64,000 nucleotides of DNA from Apophysomyces variabilis (lineage: Eukaryota; Mucoromycota; Mucoromycetes; Mucorales; Mucoraceae), in contig MZZL01000137.1 in NCBI GenBank assembly GCA_002749535.1, forward strand, positions 22,345 through 86,344, read 5' to 3'. The notes under the pieces are model-generated. The model was not told the origin of the DNA. It worked only from the letters and a program-made list of their open reading frames with translations, and did no database searches. Position numbers and translations under genes: made by a program. Shown here one piece after another: positions 10,950 to 21,477 of the stretch (within the stretch, counting starts at the first letter, position 1; each line of letters begins with the position of its first letter).

Positions 10950-12248
10950 GCTTTGCCTTGGCTTAGTTTGATTTTTTCTTCTCGTTTTGCTTATTTATAA
11001 ATAGACTGGATTGAAGAACAAATAAAAGAAAACGAATAGAAAAGAGAGTTGAAAGCTTTTGTACATATATCAACTTGACAAGTTCGCATGTCTATCCGTT
11101 TCCTTTTTCCTGTTAGTTTTCGGGTTCAACACACTATGGCAACAGTTGCAGTGAACCAGAGAAAAACTTTCGCAGTTTCAAAGTTTCTCTTTCCCCTACA
11201 TGGGTTTTACTGCATTGATATTACATATAAATTAACTAAGCAATGTCATCCTAATTTGTTCTTATTTCTTTATAAGACAAATTGGTAGTGCATCTCATAA
11301 AGTTGGGTCGGAATACCAGTCATATAACTGATGCAAGGAATGACGGGGAATGTTCCATATGCGAACCAAAGAAAGTTTCGGCTGAACGCAAATGGTTGCT
11401 GATTGTTTTTATCCATGGACGCATTGAAGCCTATCAATGTCAGGTCCATAATCCAACTCTAATCAAAACATGCATATGATGGGTGTCAGATACGGTCCGT
11501 CTGGGATGATTTGTGATATTGTAGTACAAATGAAAGCCTCACTTTCCTTTCGGTTCATTGAAAACCTAACTCGTGAAGCTCTCCGCCTCTGTTCTTTCTT
11601 GTCGGAAAACACTTGCTCCCTGGTTTAATATGTTACCTTTTTTGGGATGACTTTTGCAAGGTTGAGCGGTGCATAACTTGGTCATTGTGAAGTGCGAAGA
11701 AAGAAAGCTAATTCCAAGATCTGACGACTTCTTTCGCAATTGTAACCAAACAGATGGTGCTAACGAACATGGATGACAGTCAGTTTGTGCAACCAAAGAA
11801 GCAATAGAGAGAAGCGGGAATACAATGTATAATTAGATATGGATCCAAAGGGATACAGCATGCCCCACAAACGCTCATTCATTAAGAAATACACCAACTG
11901 TAACAGAACCTGCTAGTATAGTTAAGGAAGTAGGTATTGGTAAATAAATGAGCGGATTCAAATAGAAAGTTCGGCTGGTTCTCAAATAAAAATCAGAGGT
12001 TGGAATAACTATCATTCTGCAACAAGGACGCCCATTGTTATTAGAGAACTCGATGGAACCACATATCATGAAATAGCTAAATTCCATCCGTATCAGTAGC
12101 TTACATTTAAACACGTATATTAACAGTTCGGCCATTCACAGTAAACATGGAACTGCTTATCAAACTTTAGAAATGTGGCTCTACTATGTCGCTGTTTTAA
12201 AAAGTAATCGTCGCACAGTAAGTCCAATTCCACGTGTTTGTCGATCTC
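10950..12248. other. Gene-free stretch
   Basis: About 1.3 kb with only short frames on both strands (for example 11282-11479 and minus 11566-11796) that show no recognisable motif and no phase-consistent extension. I see nothing to annotate. Confidence 0.3.
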
Positions 12249-14161
12249 TCACTGGCCCGCTCGCTCGTGCTTCCATTGAAAAAAATTACACTTGTACTCG
12301 TTCGAAGATCCATCTTGTTCCTGAGGACCAACAGGCCTAGAGTTTTTTTTATGTTCGTTAATCGATGCATGTTCCTTGTTAACAAGCCACGGATCTTTTT
12401 CTTTTTCTTCTTCTTCTTACCTTGAGCACACGTAGAATCGACGTCCCTGGTTGGGACCCTTCTTATTCACGGTAAATTCTTTGCAGGGTTCATTATGAGC
12501 ACGGCACCGCGGCACAACACGTGGCATAAATAGTGAAGACCACACTTGCTTTTTCGTTTCTTTCCCTTCTATTTCTTCTAGCCAAGATGGATCCAATACG
12601 TCATCTTCCTGCGCACAGGGTAATTGCTCTGTTGGTATATTGGTTATTGCCTCTTCTTCTTGTTTTTCTTCTTTCTTTGCTTTTTTGCAGAAAAATGACT
12701 GCAGTCGAGATTGTCCCGTAACATCCTTAGTTTCGCGAGGACGTTTTTGTGGGGAAGGTATGTGTTTGGATAAATTCGATCGAATGTCCGTTATTTGGCT
12801 CAAGCTGGGTTTTGTCGGGATCGTCGTCTCTGTTGCGGCTACTGTTGCTGTTTTACCTCCTTTGGCAAAATAAGTCAGAAGCTTTTTTTGCCGATTAGAA
12901 AATTCATTCCAATTTGTGGTTAATAACGCGGAAGCTTCAGCTTCCGACGGTTGCATCCATTCGCGCAATCGTGTAACACCCTCTTCGGTAGTTATTTCCT
13001 CTTTAAGTTTGAGGTACACAGGACAATGGTCCGAGCCGAGAATATCAGGTTGAGTATCTGCTGACTCAGACCATTGTTTAAGACCTTCGGAAGCAAGTAT
13101 ATAGTCAATACGGGTCCCTAATATATTGTTTTCGTTTGGCGCTAATTAGTTCATCGCTCATGCAATCCATCGAGACAAATTTGTGTTACCATAATTTCCA
13201 GGTCTATCAAAAAATCATCAGTTGTCTGACGTGACATGCTATATACACTTGCCTTGCATTCATTTTCATGTTCCAACCTACAGAGAAGAGACAAAAGAAT
13301 AGGTTATCACGCACATTTTCTCGTCCAACAGGTCCTTTCTTTCTTACAAGTAAACATGCCCTTCCGAGAAGGATGGTACATTCGAGTGGTATCTATCAAA
13401 GGTCCTTTCGGTGCAATAATCTGATCGACCCATTCGCGATGAGGCAACTCTTTAAAATTAGTAATACCATGATCTTTCATGCTTTTCTTTGGGTCACAAT
13501 GGTCTATTTCTTCGTGAACAGCATTGATATCGCCTGCCAGGATAACGTGTCTGCCCTGTTGTAGATAGGCGTCAATTCGCCTTCGGGCACAGTGATGGTA
13601 GTCCATCTTAAAGTCACGGCGTGCTTCACTTCCATCATTCGGGAAGTATACATTGAACAGGACGAACAATTTAAAATCCATGACTATACATCGCCCTTCT
13701 GCATCCAATAGTTCTGGAGGCGTGCCCAATCCGACTGCTGTCGAGGGATCATCGCCTACAATGCCTTCTTGTACTGACTGCGGTATCAATGGTTGTCTAA
13801 CGTAGATGGCCACTCCGGAATAACCATGTTTTGACTTTGGGAAAGAAAAGTAGGCATCGTACCCTGGCACGATGGCCATGTCGCGTGGCATTTTCGATCG
13901 TTGACATTTGATTTCTTGTAAGCTTCGCAACAATGGTATTTACTATTAGTGTTCCTATTTTTGCTTATCCGTTTGGATCATTTACCATATAATGTCTGCA
14001 TCGAGAGCTGCAAACAGGTCCTGTATATTGTTGGCCATGAATCAGTCGATCAGTGGGATCGCCATGAAAGAGACAAGTACCTCGTATGACTTCTTTTCGG
14101 ACCAAGGGTGGTATTGTAAAACGGTTGAAAGTCCATTAATGTTCCATGTTAAAAGTTTCAT
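12249..14161 (-). CDS. APN2: AP endonuclease 2 (Apn2/APE2), 504 aa, seven exons
   Basis: Exons on the complement: 14081-14161, 13986-14020, 13348-13922, 13253-13277, 13190-13203, 12421-13117 and 12249-12336. The EEP-fold endonuclease starts MKLLTWNING, with the catalytic Glu in CLQEIK, the Asp/Asn pair in GDINAVHEEID, TRIDYIL and the terminal SDHCP. The C-terminal half has the PCNA-binding motif QSRLQSFF and ends with a Zf-GRF domain (CRAHNEPC, GRRFYVCSRP, CNFFQW). This is the APE2 layout: AP endonuclease and 3' phosphodiesterase acting in base excision repair and checkpoint signalling with PCNA. Two splice features are odd: a 14-nt exon (13190-13203) completing the RPGNYGTRIDYIL motif, and a GC-AG intron (13204-13252). 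Each is forced by reading frame. The length is typical. Confidence 0.95.
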
Positions 14162-15963
14162 TCCAGCACCAGTACTTTTTGTATAGGGCAGACATTTCCC
14201 TTCAACACGCAGCCCGTTAGAGTGCGGAGTTGAATTCTGGCTGGAGAAACCTTACAATTTCCCTTTTTGAGATTGGCTGACCAGACAACGCATTGCTTCT
14301 TTCTCGTCTCTGTACATGTGCTGGAGATAAATGTACAATGCCCTTAAAGCAACCAAGTACATTAAAGAAATGGGCCTTTCAAGGACAATTGATTACCTAT
14401 TAATATAACAAAGTCCATAAAACCTGCTGCTGTAGATTTCTAGAGAAACTACGTTTTGCGTCGTTCCATTACACATTTTCAAGGGATTTTAATCATAAAG
14501 ATCAAGAAAAAGAAGAGCTTGCAAGTAAGAAAACCACTTGGATACCATATGATAAGCGCGATGCATCATACCATACTGCTAACTTGGTGAATCACCTCAG
14601 CAGATATGAAATTTTTTAATGATACCTGAACGAAAGCTAAGAAACTCGAATGAAGCACGGGTGTACCTTATACGATGCTAGCTTTATGTAGATGTGTCTG
14701 CAAATACCGTTGTTACAGTCTAAGCCCGGCATCCGTACTCTACTCATCGTTAACCGATGAAATAGGGCTATGAACGACGTCTAATGGGTCAAAGAACTTT
14801 GTTGGATGGTGACAATGTATGACGGCTTGGTTTAATGACACTTCACACATGGAAATATACAGCTTCTTACTTTACGCCAGCTATCTTAGATTTTGAATGT
14901 CCTTCCTGATACTAAGCAATGGCTTTTTGTTTCCTCGGAATATACTTCGTCATTCAAACTCTAAATTGGAAAAAGGCAGTCGCCAAGGCATCTGTACCAT
15001 CAGTGAATGGTAGTACAGGATGCATGACAATGCAAGGGTGTTGACGGCCGGGGACAATGAAGGTAGGGAAACTGAGGTACCAAATCACGGATTTGGCTGA
15101 GTGGCTTTGCGTCTTCGAGACCCGAAAAATGAATGATATTTGTGGCGAGCGTTTGCTCCCGATGAGTACGTGAACAAAGTACCTTATCCAAGATATCTAA
15201 GCTTTGATGATCGTGATGGATCTTTTCGAAAAGGGCAATTGTATCAAAAATTGTATGAACCAGCCATCCGTTCACGGACGGGAGAATAGCGTAGCACACC
15301 ATGTTTTTTAGGTGTGCTTCCGTTGAGAGTTACTATTTGCGCGATATTGCGTAACCATCTGACGCCAAAGTTAGGAGGAAGGGAAAAAGTGGGAATAGGG
15401 AATTTCTGCATTCGTCAGCAGAATTCATCACGCCACGGGGGGTCCAAGGGGGGAGAGGTGGAGGTGCGGTATGGGTCGGGAAAGATCGGAAGCCGTGGGC
15501 TTGTCTTACGACATGGCCCGGTCAAGGGTTTTCAGCTTAAATTGGGCAGGGTTCAATGAAGAAAAAATGTCTATAAGAAAGGGGGTTGAGGGTTGCAAAG
15601 GGGATGGAGTCATGCCGACCAAATCTCCATGGTAATAAAGTATTCCGGGTTGTTGGGTATCAGATATGATTCCATCCACCAACCCCATTGTCAGCAGATG
15701 TTTTTATCAAACCCTTATCTCGGAAGGCATTGTTTTCTGATTGGCCGATAAGTGATTGTCTATACAAGGACTTGATTTTTTTTAGGGCAACTGATACTGA
15801 TAAGACGGATCTGTGATTTTTTTTGTTGAACCCGACCAAAGAACCCTATCCTTTTGGGAAATTGATAAAAAACTTTTTTTTTCCTCTTCAGCCATTCCAC
15901 TCCTTTTCTTCCTTCTTTCTCTCATTCTCTTCACTTCTTTGAATACTCTGCCTTTTACTTCTT
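14162..15963. other. Gene-poor stretch between APN2 and the kinase
   Basis: About 1.8 kb. Apart from one uncertain 100-codon minus-strand frame (listed separately) I see no gene. The last 150 bases before the kinase ATG are T- and CT-rich, as in other 5' regions of this window. Confidence 0.35.
15000..15302 (-). CDS. Uncertain hypothetical ORF, 100 aa
   Basis: An intact frame runs from an ATG at 15302 to TGA at 15000. It has a fairly normal residue mix (NGWLVHTIFDTIALFEKIH; NIIHFSGLEDAKPLSQIRDL). I do not recognise it. There is no neighbouring exon that clearly extends it. It could be a small gene or a chance frame; transcript data would decide. Confidence 0.22.
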   Translation of the reverse strand: MVCYAILPSVNGWLVHTIFDTIALFEKIHHDHQSLDILDKVLCSRTHREQTLATNIIHFSGLEDAKPLSQIRDLVPQFPYLHCPRPSTPLHCHASCTTIH

Positions 15964-17073
15964 ATGCTCCCAAAGACTTTCGATTATATCCCAGCATTTG
16001 AAAAGCCTCAGTTACATATCGATACGAATTACCATGCTACGCCGCAGTTGATCACCTCACCAGTATGTGCAAAACCACCCTCTCTATCACCTTCCTCCTC
16101 TACCTCGTCGCCCACCGTTTCACCCACGGATTCATTGAAAGCACATCAGCGTTTGACTCGACGTGTCTTGGATTCTCCACAAGTCACCGCCCAATCGTGG
16201 GATCATATACAATCGCCTGCTGCCTCCTTCCTTGCCGCCTTTGCAGCCCCTAGCCCACCCAAACATGAAGAGGATGGCGACGAAATCGATGATTATATTC
16301 TTGGATCCATCATTGGTGTTGGCGGTTTCTCCACTGTCCGCCAAGGTTATCGAGTGACCGATGGTCAAAAGGTAGCTGTAAAAGTCGTGAAACATTGTGT
16401 TCAAGACGACAGTTGTTACGAAGACCCGCGTCTGGAACGCGAATTGACCATCTGGAAATCACTTAAGCATCCTAACATTGTCCAAGTCCAGAAAGTGATC
16501 GAGACCGATCACTCAACGATGGTCGTGTGCGATTACTGTCCTCGCAACCTGTTGAGCAAGACCCAGTTAAAGGAGGCTGAAGCGCGCCGAATTTTTGTCG
16601 AGCTGTGTCAAGCCGTTCAGTATCTGCATAATAAGGCCAGAGTGTGCCACAAAGATCTAAAACTGGAAAATGTATTGCTTGATCAGGAAGATCATGTCAA
16701 ACTGTGTGATTTCGGCCTGGCTGTGTACCAGCAGCCCACAGGAAGCTGTAGAAGAGACTCAGCAACGGATGAAACCGCCGGAGGCTCCTTAGCTTATGCT
16801 GCTCCAGAACAAATTCAATCTCCCAATGCCTTGTGTTGTCCTAAGACTGATATCTGGTCTCTTGGCGTGATTCTCTATGCCCTCATCACTGGCCGTCTCC
16901 CCTTTGTCGATGACTATGAATTGAGATTGCAGAATAAGATCGTAAGCGGTCAATTCGAGATGCCTCCTGTGTCCACAGAACTTAAGCAACTTCTTTCCCA
17001 TTGTCTTGACACAAATCCTTCCACTCGATACACTATTGATCAAGTGCTGCAATCGCCTTGGTTTGCTGTTTAA
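15964..17073 (+). CDS. Serine/threonine protein kinase, CAMK-like, 369 aa
   Basis: Single exon. The N-terminal ~95 residues are Ser/Thr/Pro-rich and probably disordered. The kinase domain starts at YILGSIIGVGGFSTVRQG (Gly loop), followed by VAVKVV with the ATP-binding Lys140. The catalytic loop is HKDLKLEN with Asp231 (HKD in place of the usual HRD), then DFGLA with Asp249. The activation segment ends GGSLAYAAPEQI, and DIWSLGVILYALITGRLPF follows. The domain reaches the C-terminus (PWFAV), so there is no extra tail. The APE and LGVILY patterns fit the CAMK/Snf1-like group (Kin/Hsl/Nim1 type); the exact orthologue and substrate are not clear. The catalytic residues look intact, so it should be active. 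Confidence 0.9.
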   Translation: MLPKTFDYIPAFEKPQLHIDTNYHATPQLITSPVCAKPPSLSPSSSTSSPTVSPTDSLKAHQRLTRRVLDSPQVTAQSWDHIQSPAASFLAAFAAPSPPKHEEDGDEIDDYILGSIIGVGGFSTVRQGYRVTDGQKVAVKVVKHCVQDDSCYEDPRLERELTIWKSLKHPNIVQVQKVIETDHSTMVVCDYCPRNLLSKTQLKEAEARRIFVELCQAVQYLHNKARVCHKDLKLENVLLDQEDHVKLCDFGLAVYQQPTGSCRRDSATDETAGGSLAYAAPEQIQSPNALCCPKTDIWSLGVILYALITGRLPFVDDYELRLQNKIVSGQFEMPPVSTELKQLLSHCLDTNPSTRYTIDQVLQSPWFAV

Positions 17074-17189
17074 TTGTTGTGAATTTACCTAACTCATCCT
17101 GTACATAGTTCTTTTCTCTCTACCATCTTGCATTTTATATTTTCCATTTGTTCATAGCAGTATTTTCTTTACATATTTCTAATCATGTC

Positions 17190-17195
17190 AATAAA
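17190..17195 (+). terminator. Poly(A) signal AATAAA for the kinase gene
   Basis: A plus-strand AATAAA hexamer lies 117 bases after the kinase stop codon in an AT-rich 3' flank. This is consistent with the end of that transcript. Confidence 0.35.
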
Positions 17196-18215
17196 CTTAT
17201 TCATTATTCAATATGAGAAAGCTCAGTTATAAGTTTCATTACATTGCACAATTCGGTTTTCCTTCCCACAGTAAAGAAATATTACAAGTAATTTTTGGAA
17301 GCTTCTCCTTTTTCATGATAAATGTCCCTGTTTGGTTCAATGGAGGCAAAAAAATAATTCGTAGTATGAAGAATGCGGTCCACCCGTCAACGGAAATAAG
17401 CTATATTTTTGATGCTGCGAAACTGAGATAATCATTAGCATACCCATGTGAATTCCACCATTTACTATTTTGCTACTGCGCTCTAGTTTCACTTTGCATT
17501 CATTTATTCCTTAATAGTTGGTATCTGCGAGCTGATGGCTATGCGTAAGACCGAAACGGGACTTATAGCGCGATTTGGACCAAATCTGGGTTTCCTAGTT
17601 CTCTATCAAACTTGCCGACTCCACCCCGCAAAGTTTTCGGGATCATTCCGCTTTGAGTGGAATATTTCGAACACATATTAAAGATAACCGTGCATTCTGT
17701 TACCTATGATGTAATGATACGGCGCAGCAGAAAAACAAAGCGTGGTCCATTCCTTCCTTCGTTCCTTTCGTAGGATACTGCATTGTCTTGGTATTATCAC
17801 TGTTTTTAGATATGCTGAGCAGCTTTCTGAATTGCTACTGTTTGCTTCCCATTGGCTACATCCATTTTTATTCCAATGCTCCTTTCTTTTTTTGTTACAG
17901 GGCTTATTGTTTTTACCAACGTTTTCGGTCAACACGTTCCGGCCATTTTCGCAGCCCATTTTCTAACCTGTAAAGCTTCACCCATTGTTTTATGCTTATG
18001 ACCTTGGTGTAAAGAAAGTATAACCTATCTCGTGTTCTTATACATCCTAGAGTAAAACAACATTGACAGTCTTCAGACCCAGAAGCATATCGGTTTTCAA
18101 ATTTAAACCTTACCAGTGTAAAATGTCACTCAATGTTCCATGTGGAAAAGAGCAGTCTTGTACTATTTTTTTGCTTTTCAATATTGTTTTGCTTTTTTCT
18201 GTTCCTTCTGCAATC
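17196..18215. other. Gene-free stretch upstream of GEMIN6
   Basis: About 1 kb with only short frames (17742-17966 and its minus-strand mirror) rich in Phe and Leu codons from pyrimidine runs. No conserved motif or splice-consistent gene is seen. An in-frame ATG at 18123 could extend GEMIN6 by 31 residues, but those residues look hydrophobic and unlike the family. Confidence 0.3.
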
Positions 18216-18842
18216 ATGGCTCATTCATATACGGCAGAAGAAACGGTGCGACATATAGGCCACTATACTACTGTTGTTGAGTCAACCAAGAAGATACATC
18301 ATGGGTATCTTTACACTATCGATCCGAACTCTGGGAGCATTGTACTGTATGATGACGATGAAAGAAAAGTCATTGTTATTATGGGCCATGCTGTGGAATC
18401 CATAACCTGTAAGGAACAAAGAACGAGAAACAGTAGCCCTTTAGCTTTTAACTCTTGGTATTTTTCTTAACCACCTGTATTCTGTTTTACTCTTTTTAGT
18501 TAAAGACGACGTCAGCATGAATGTAGCTAAAATGGACGAAGCAATGAATTTAAACAGCCCGACCTCGTACGATATCGATGCTCCATGGATAATTCAACGG
18601 AAAGACTCAGTCATAAAGTATCTAGAACGTGTAAGGTCATCTGACACGGAAATAAAGGCTGTTAATGAGGTAAGATGAATTTTTTTTAGCATCGTATCCC
18701 GATGAGGTATGATGTTCATGACCCGGTGATCCATGTCTTGGGATGCGCACGTGTCGAACCACCTTACTCAGCCACGAGCGTCAATAGCGACAATACTATG
18801 ATACGTATACGCGTACGTGATTTGATAATGAAGATACCATGA
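18216..18842 (+). CDS. GEMIN6: Gemin6-like SMN-complex protein, 158 aa
   Basis: Exons 18216-18408, 18500-18630 and 18690-18842 join in frame. The N-terminal Sm-like fold has HGYLYTIDPNSGSIVLYDDD and VIVIMGHAVESIT, matching the GW..T.DP...S..LV and IMGHAV signatures of Gemin6. The C-terminal part IKYLERHRIPMRYDVHD with VLGCARVEPPYS and IRVRDLI matches the conserved second domain. The length (human protein about 167 aa) fits. Gemin6 pairs with Gemin7 and Unrip in the SMN complex that loads Sm rings onto spliceosomal snRNAs. The donor at 18631 (CGT|GTAAGG) was chosen over a later one at 18670 because the latter would leave a 20-nt intron. The start at 18216 begins the Sm-like domain directly. 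Confidence 0.88.
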
Positions 18843-19153
18843 GAACGTACAGCCGAAATGAAGATGAGAAAAGAATATGTGTATATTGAATTTGCGCAGC
18901 TGGTACAACATACAAAAACAAAGGAACAGAGGAAGAAGAAAAAAAAACCCAACGAACGGCATGAAAAATGGAATTAACGCGAGACAAAAAAAATTGTATA
19001 TACAACGTGCAGTGGAGTGTATCTGAAGAAAAATGAATGGAAGGAGAAAACAAAGAGAAGAAAAGCTTGCGGTATATATATTGCGAGGGGTTATCCAAAA
19101 AAAAAGGGGGGGTAACGGGGAGCAAAAAGAAGAAGGAAAAAAAACGGACGAGA

Positions 19154-19610
19154 TCATGCCCTGTTATTGTGGAGCATTACCAACAAGTTTGCCGCGTCCT
19201 CATCGTCCGATGATAATGTGGAAGACGACGAGATGGATTTTACGCAAGATCGTGGGGATGTGCTGCGCTTTGCTGACAAAGGGCATCGAATGGTGGTTGG
19301 CAAAGCAGTGAACGGCTTCGGCAGATATTTCTTGTCTTTTTCCCGTGGCGAAGTTGGATAATACCGGTGATGATGCGGTTTTCTTTGGAGGACGTGTCTA
19401 GAAAGACGTTTTGTCCGTAACAAACTGGACTCGAGCGTGTAAAGGTCGTATTTCTCATAACCATGTTGTCTTTTGAAATTGGCCAGGGCTAGCCGTATCT
19501 TGAGGCGATGAATCATCTATGCACTTGTCAGGAACGATGGAAAAAATAAGACGCGTTTTCGGTTGCTTTACCTCTGCCAGATCTGATTTGTTGTGAGTGA
19601 ATTGCGACAT
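19154..19610 (-). CDS. Small Whi5-like (GTB motif) protein, 133 aa
   Basis: Two exons, complement 19572-19610 and 19154-19516, join in phase 0. After a 13-residue start (MSQFTHNKSDLAE) comes MIHRLKIRLALANFKRQHGY, which resembles the Whi5/Nrm1 GTB motif (LK.RL.LA..K) used to bind SBF/MBF cell-cycle transcription factors. The rest is Ser/Thr/Pro-rich with basic patches and an acidic SSSTLSSDDEDAANLL near the C-terminus, as expected for a disordered regulator. If right, it is a G1/S transcriptional repressor. The motif match is by eye and short, so a different small regulator is possible. It is convergent with GEMIN6. Confidence 0.5.
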
Positions 19611-20800
19611 TGCGAGATGAAGAATGGGATTTGGTATAGCAAGAAAAAGTGGAAAAAGGGGGCGAAACTTTATTGCTGCGGAATTCGAAAGTGATAGAAA
19701 AAAGAAGCGAGAAAGCGAGAGGTAGAAAGAGGAGGCAAAGAGTAAGAGATAGAAGGAGAAAAAAAAAGGTGGTTTATATAATCGAGGCAAAATGGAAAAA
19801 TGACGCGCGCCAATGATAGAGAGAGAGAAAGAGAAAGAGCTAGAAACACAGAGAAGAGAAGAGAGAGAGAGAGAGAGAGAAAAGAGTGCGGCGAACAAGG
19901 AGTGAGGAAAGTAAAAGGGAATTGAGGAAAGAGAGGAAGAAAACTGGAAATAGAAACAAAGATTTGTCAGGCGTGTGGTGTGTGTCCTTTTGTAGGCCGC
20001 ATGACCAACCCAGTGTCCAGCGACGTGATAGGCAACTTTGGTGGGAGACCAGGTTCCGTTTACAATCTCACTCTGTGCTCGGCATTATCTAGCGAAACAG
20101 CTCACAACCCAAACCAACAACACGCACAGACTGTATATGTGTGTCCTTGATCTTCCATACAACAACACGTGCTCATCAGAGTGAACAAATCCAACTCCAC
20201 CGCCGTATGGATTATGATTGGTTTCCCTTGCTACCAACTCCGCGCCGTCTCATGCAAGTTCAGCCTGACAAAAAAAACTTCACCCCGTTTTGGATATCCT
20301 CACTCTTTCTCTCTCTCTCTCTCCCCTACTCCTCATGTTCCCTTCTCCTCAAAAAAGATGAGAATAGCCTAACCTGAGTGGTGAGTTCTGCCTGTCGGAG
20401 TGAACACCAGTTCCTCACCACATCCGAGAAAATGGATGAGCAAAAAAAAAAAAAAAAGAACCCTACTTTCGGGAAACATGTGTCGATGCAGTTATTGATA
20501 AGATTCATGGTTGCCTTACTCCCCTCCACCCCCGCGAAAGGAAAAAACAAAGATAGACCTAACCAATTTCCTTTACCCTTATCGAACACGACAGTGTTAC
20601 TAATGATTATCACTAAAAATAATAAAAGATAACTGGCGTGTCCTTATTATTAATATGATCGAAGTCTATTTTACTTTTTCATTTCCCTGAATATGTCCTG
20701 TTCGTGTGGCGGAGTTGATGAGACGCGTCACCTTTTTTTTCTGCGCCGAAATTTGTTTTGGTCTTCTCTTTTTTTTTGCTTTCAACTTCTTCTTTCAACC
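19611..20800. other. Divergent promoter region with GA/CT and A tracts
   Basis: About 1.2 kb between the Whi5-like gene and NTF2, which are transcribed away from each other. It holds GA repeats near 19819-19882, CT repeats near 20308-20325 and an A run near 20441-20456. No gene is seen; frames here are low-complexity Ser/Leu/Phe strings. Confidence 0.4.
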
Positions 20801-21369
20801 ATGGCAGACATCAACACTATCGCAAAGCAGTTTGTTGACTTTTACTATGCCACGTTTGACGGCGATAGAAACAACCTCGGCCCTCTTTACGTATGTTTGA
20901 AACGTGCCATCGGCTCTCATCCCACCAATTCAAGTTCTAAACACTGTTTTGACTATTTACCATAGCGTGATCACTCGTGGTTGACCTTTGAGAACGACCA
21001 GCCCATCACCACTATCGCAAAAATTGGAGAAAAGTTGACTGTAAGTTGCCTGTTTTTATTCGAAAGAAATAAACCACGATTTGACACGAGTAAAACTAGA
21101 CTTTGCCCTTCCAAAAAGTCGCCCATAAGGTGAGCACCATGGATGCCCAGCCAAGTGGTGCTAACGGTGGTATTATCGTCTTCGTGACCGGTCTTCTTGT
21201 GGTAAGTCCTTTCCGAGTAAATCATTCTGTGCTCTGAACGCCAGAAACGCTTCGTTAGGTGGACGATTCCCCCAACCCCATCATGTTCAGCCAGGTCTTC
21301 CAGTTGTTGCCCGATGGTGGCTCATTCTACGTCTCCAACGATATCTTCCGTTTGAACTTTGGTGCTTAA
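20801..21369 (+). CDS. NTF2: Nuclear transport factor 2 (NTF2), 125 aa
   Basis: Exons 20801-20890, 20966-21040, 21100-21201 and 21259-21369 join in frame to exactly the family length (about 125 aa). Segments [52 protein letters not shown] and [20 protein letters not shown] are typical of NTF2. The homodimer binds Ran-GDP and FxFG nucleoporins and returns Ran to the nucleus. The ATG context (AACCATGG) is favourable. It is convergent with the 355-aa gene downstream, 108 bp between stop codons. Confidence 0.97.
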
Positions 21370-21477
21370 ATCCAGTTCTTCTGATCCTTCAGGGAATTTG
21401 CATAAATAATATTCATTGTACACGCCCCAAAAAAAGTCTACTTCCTGAATCGTGTTATCTATTGGCGGTATGGAACC

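Noticed and set aside
18670..18689. 20-nt intron in GEMIN6 (GTAAGA...TTTAG)
   Set aside because: Too short for a spliceosomal intron here. Using the donor at 18631 gives a 59-nt intron and a better match to Gemin6 (LERHRIP).
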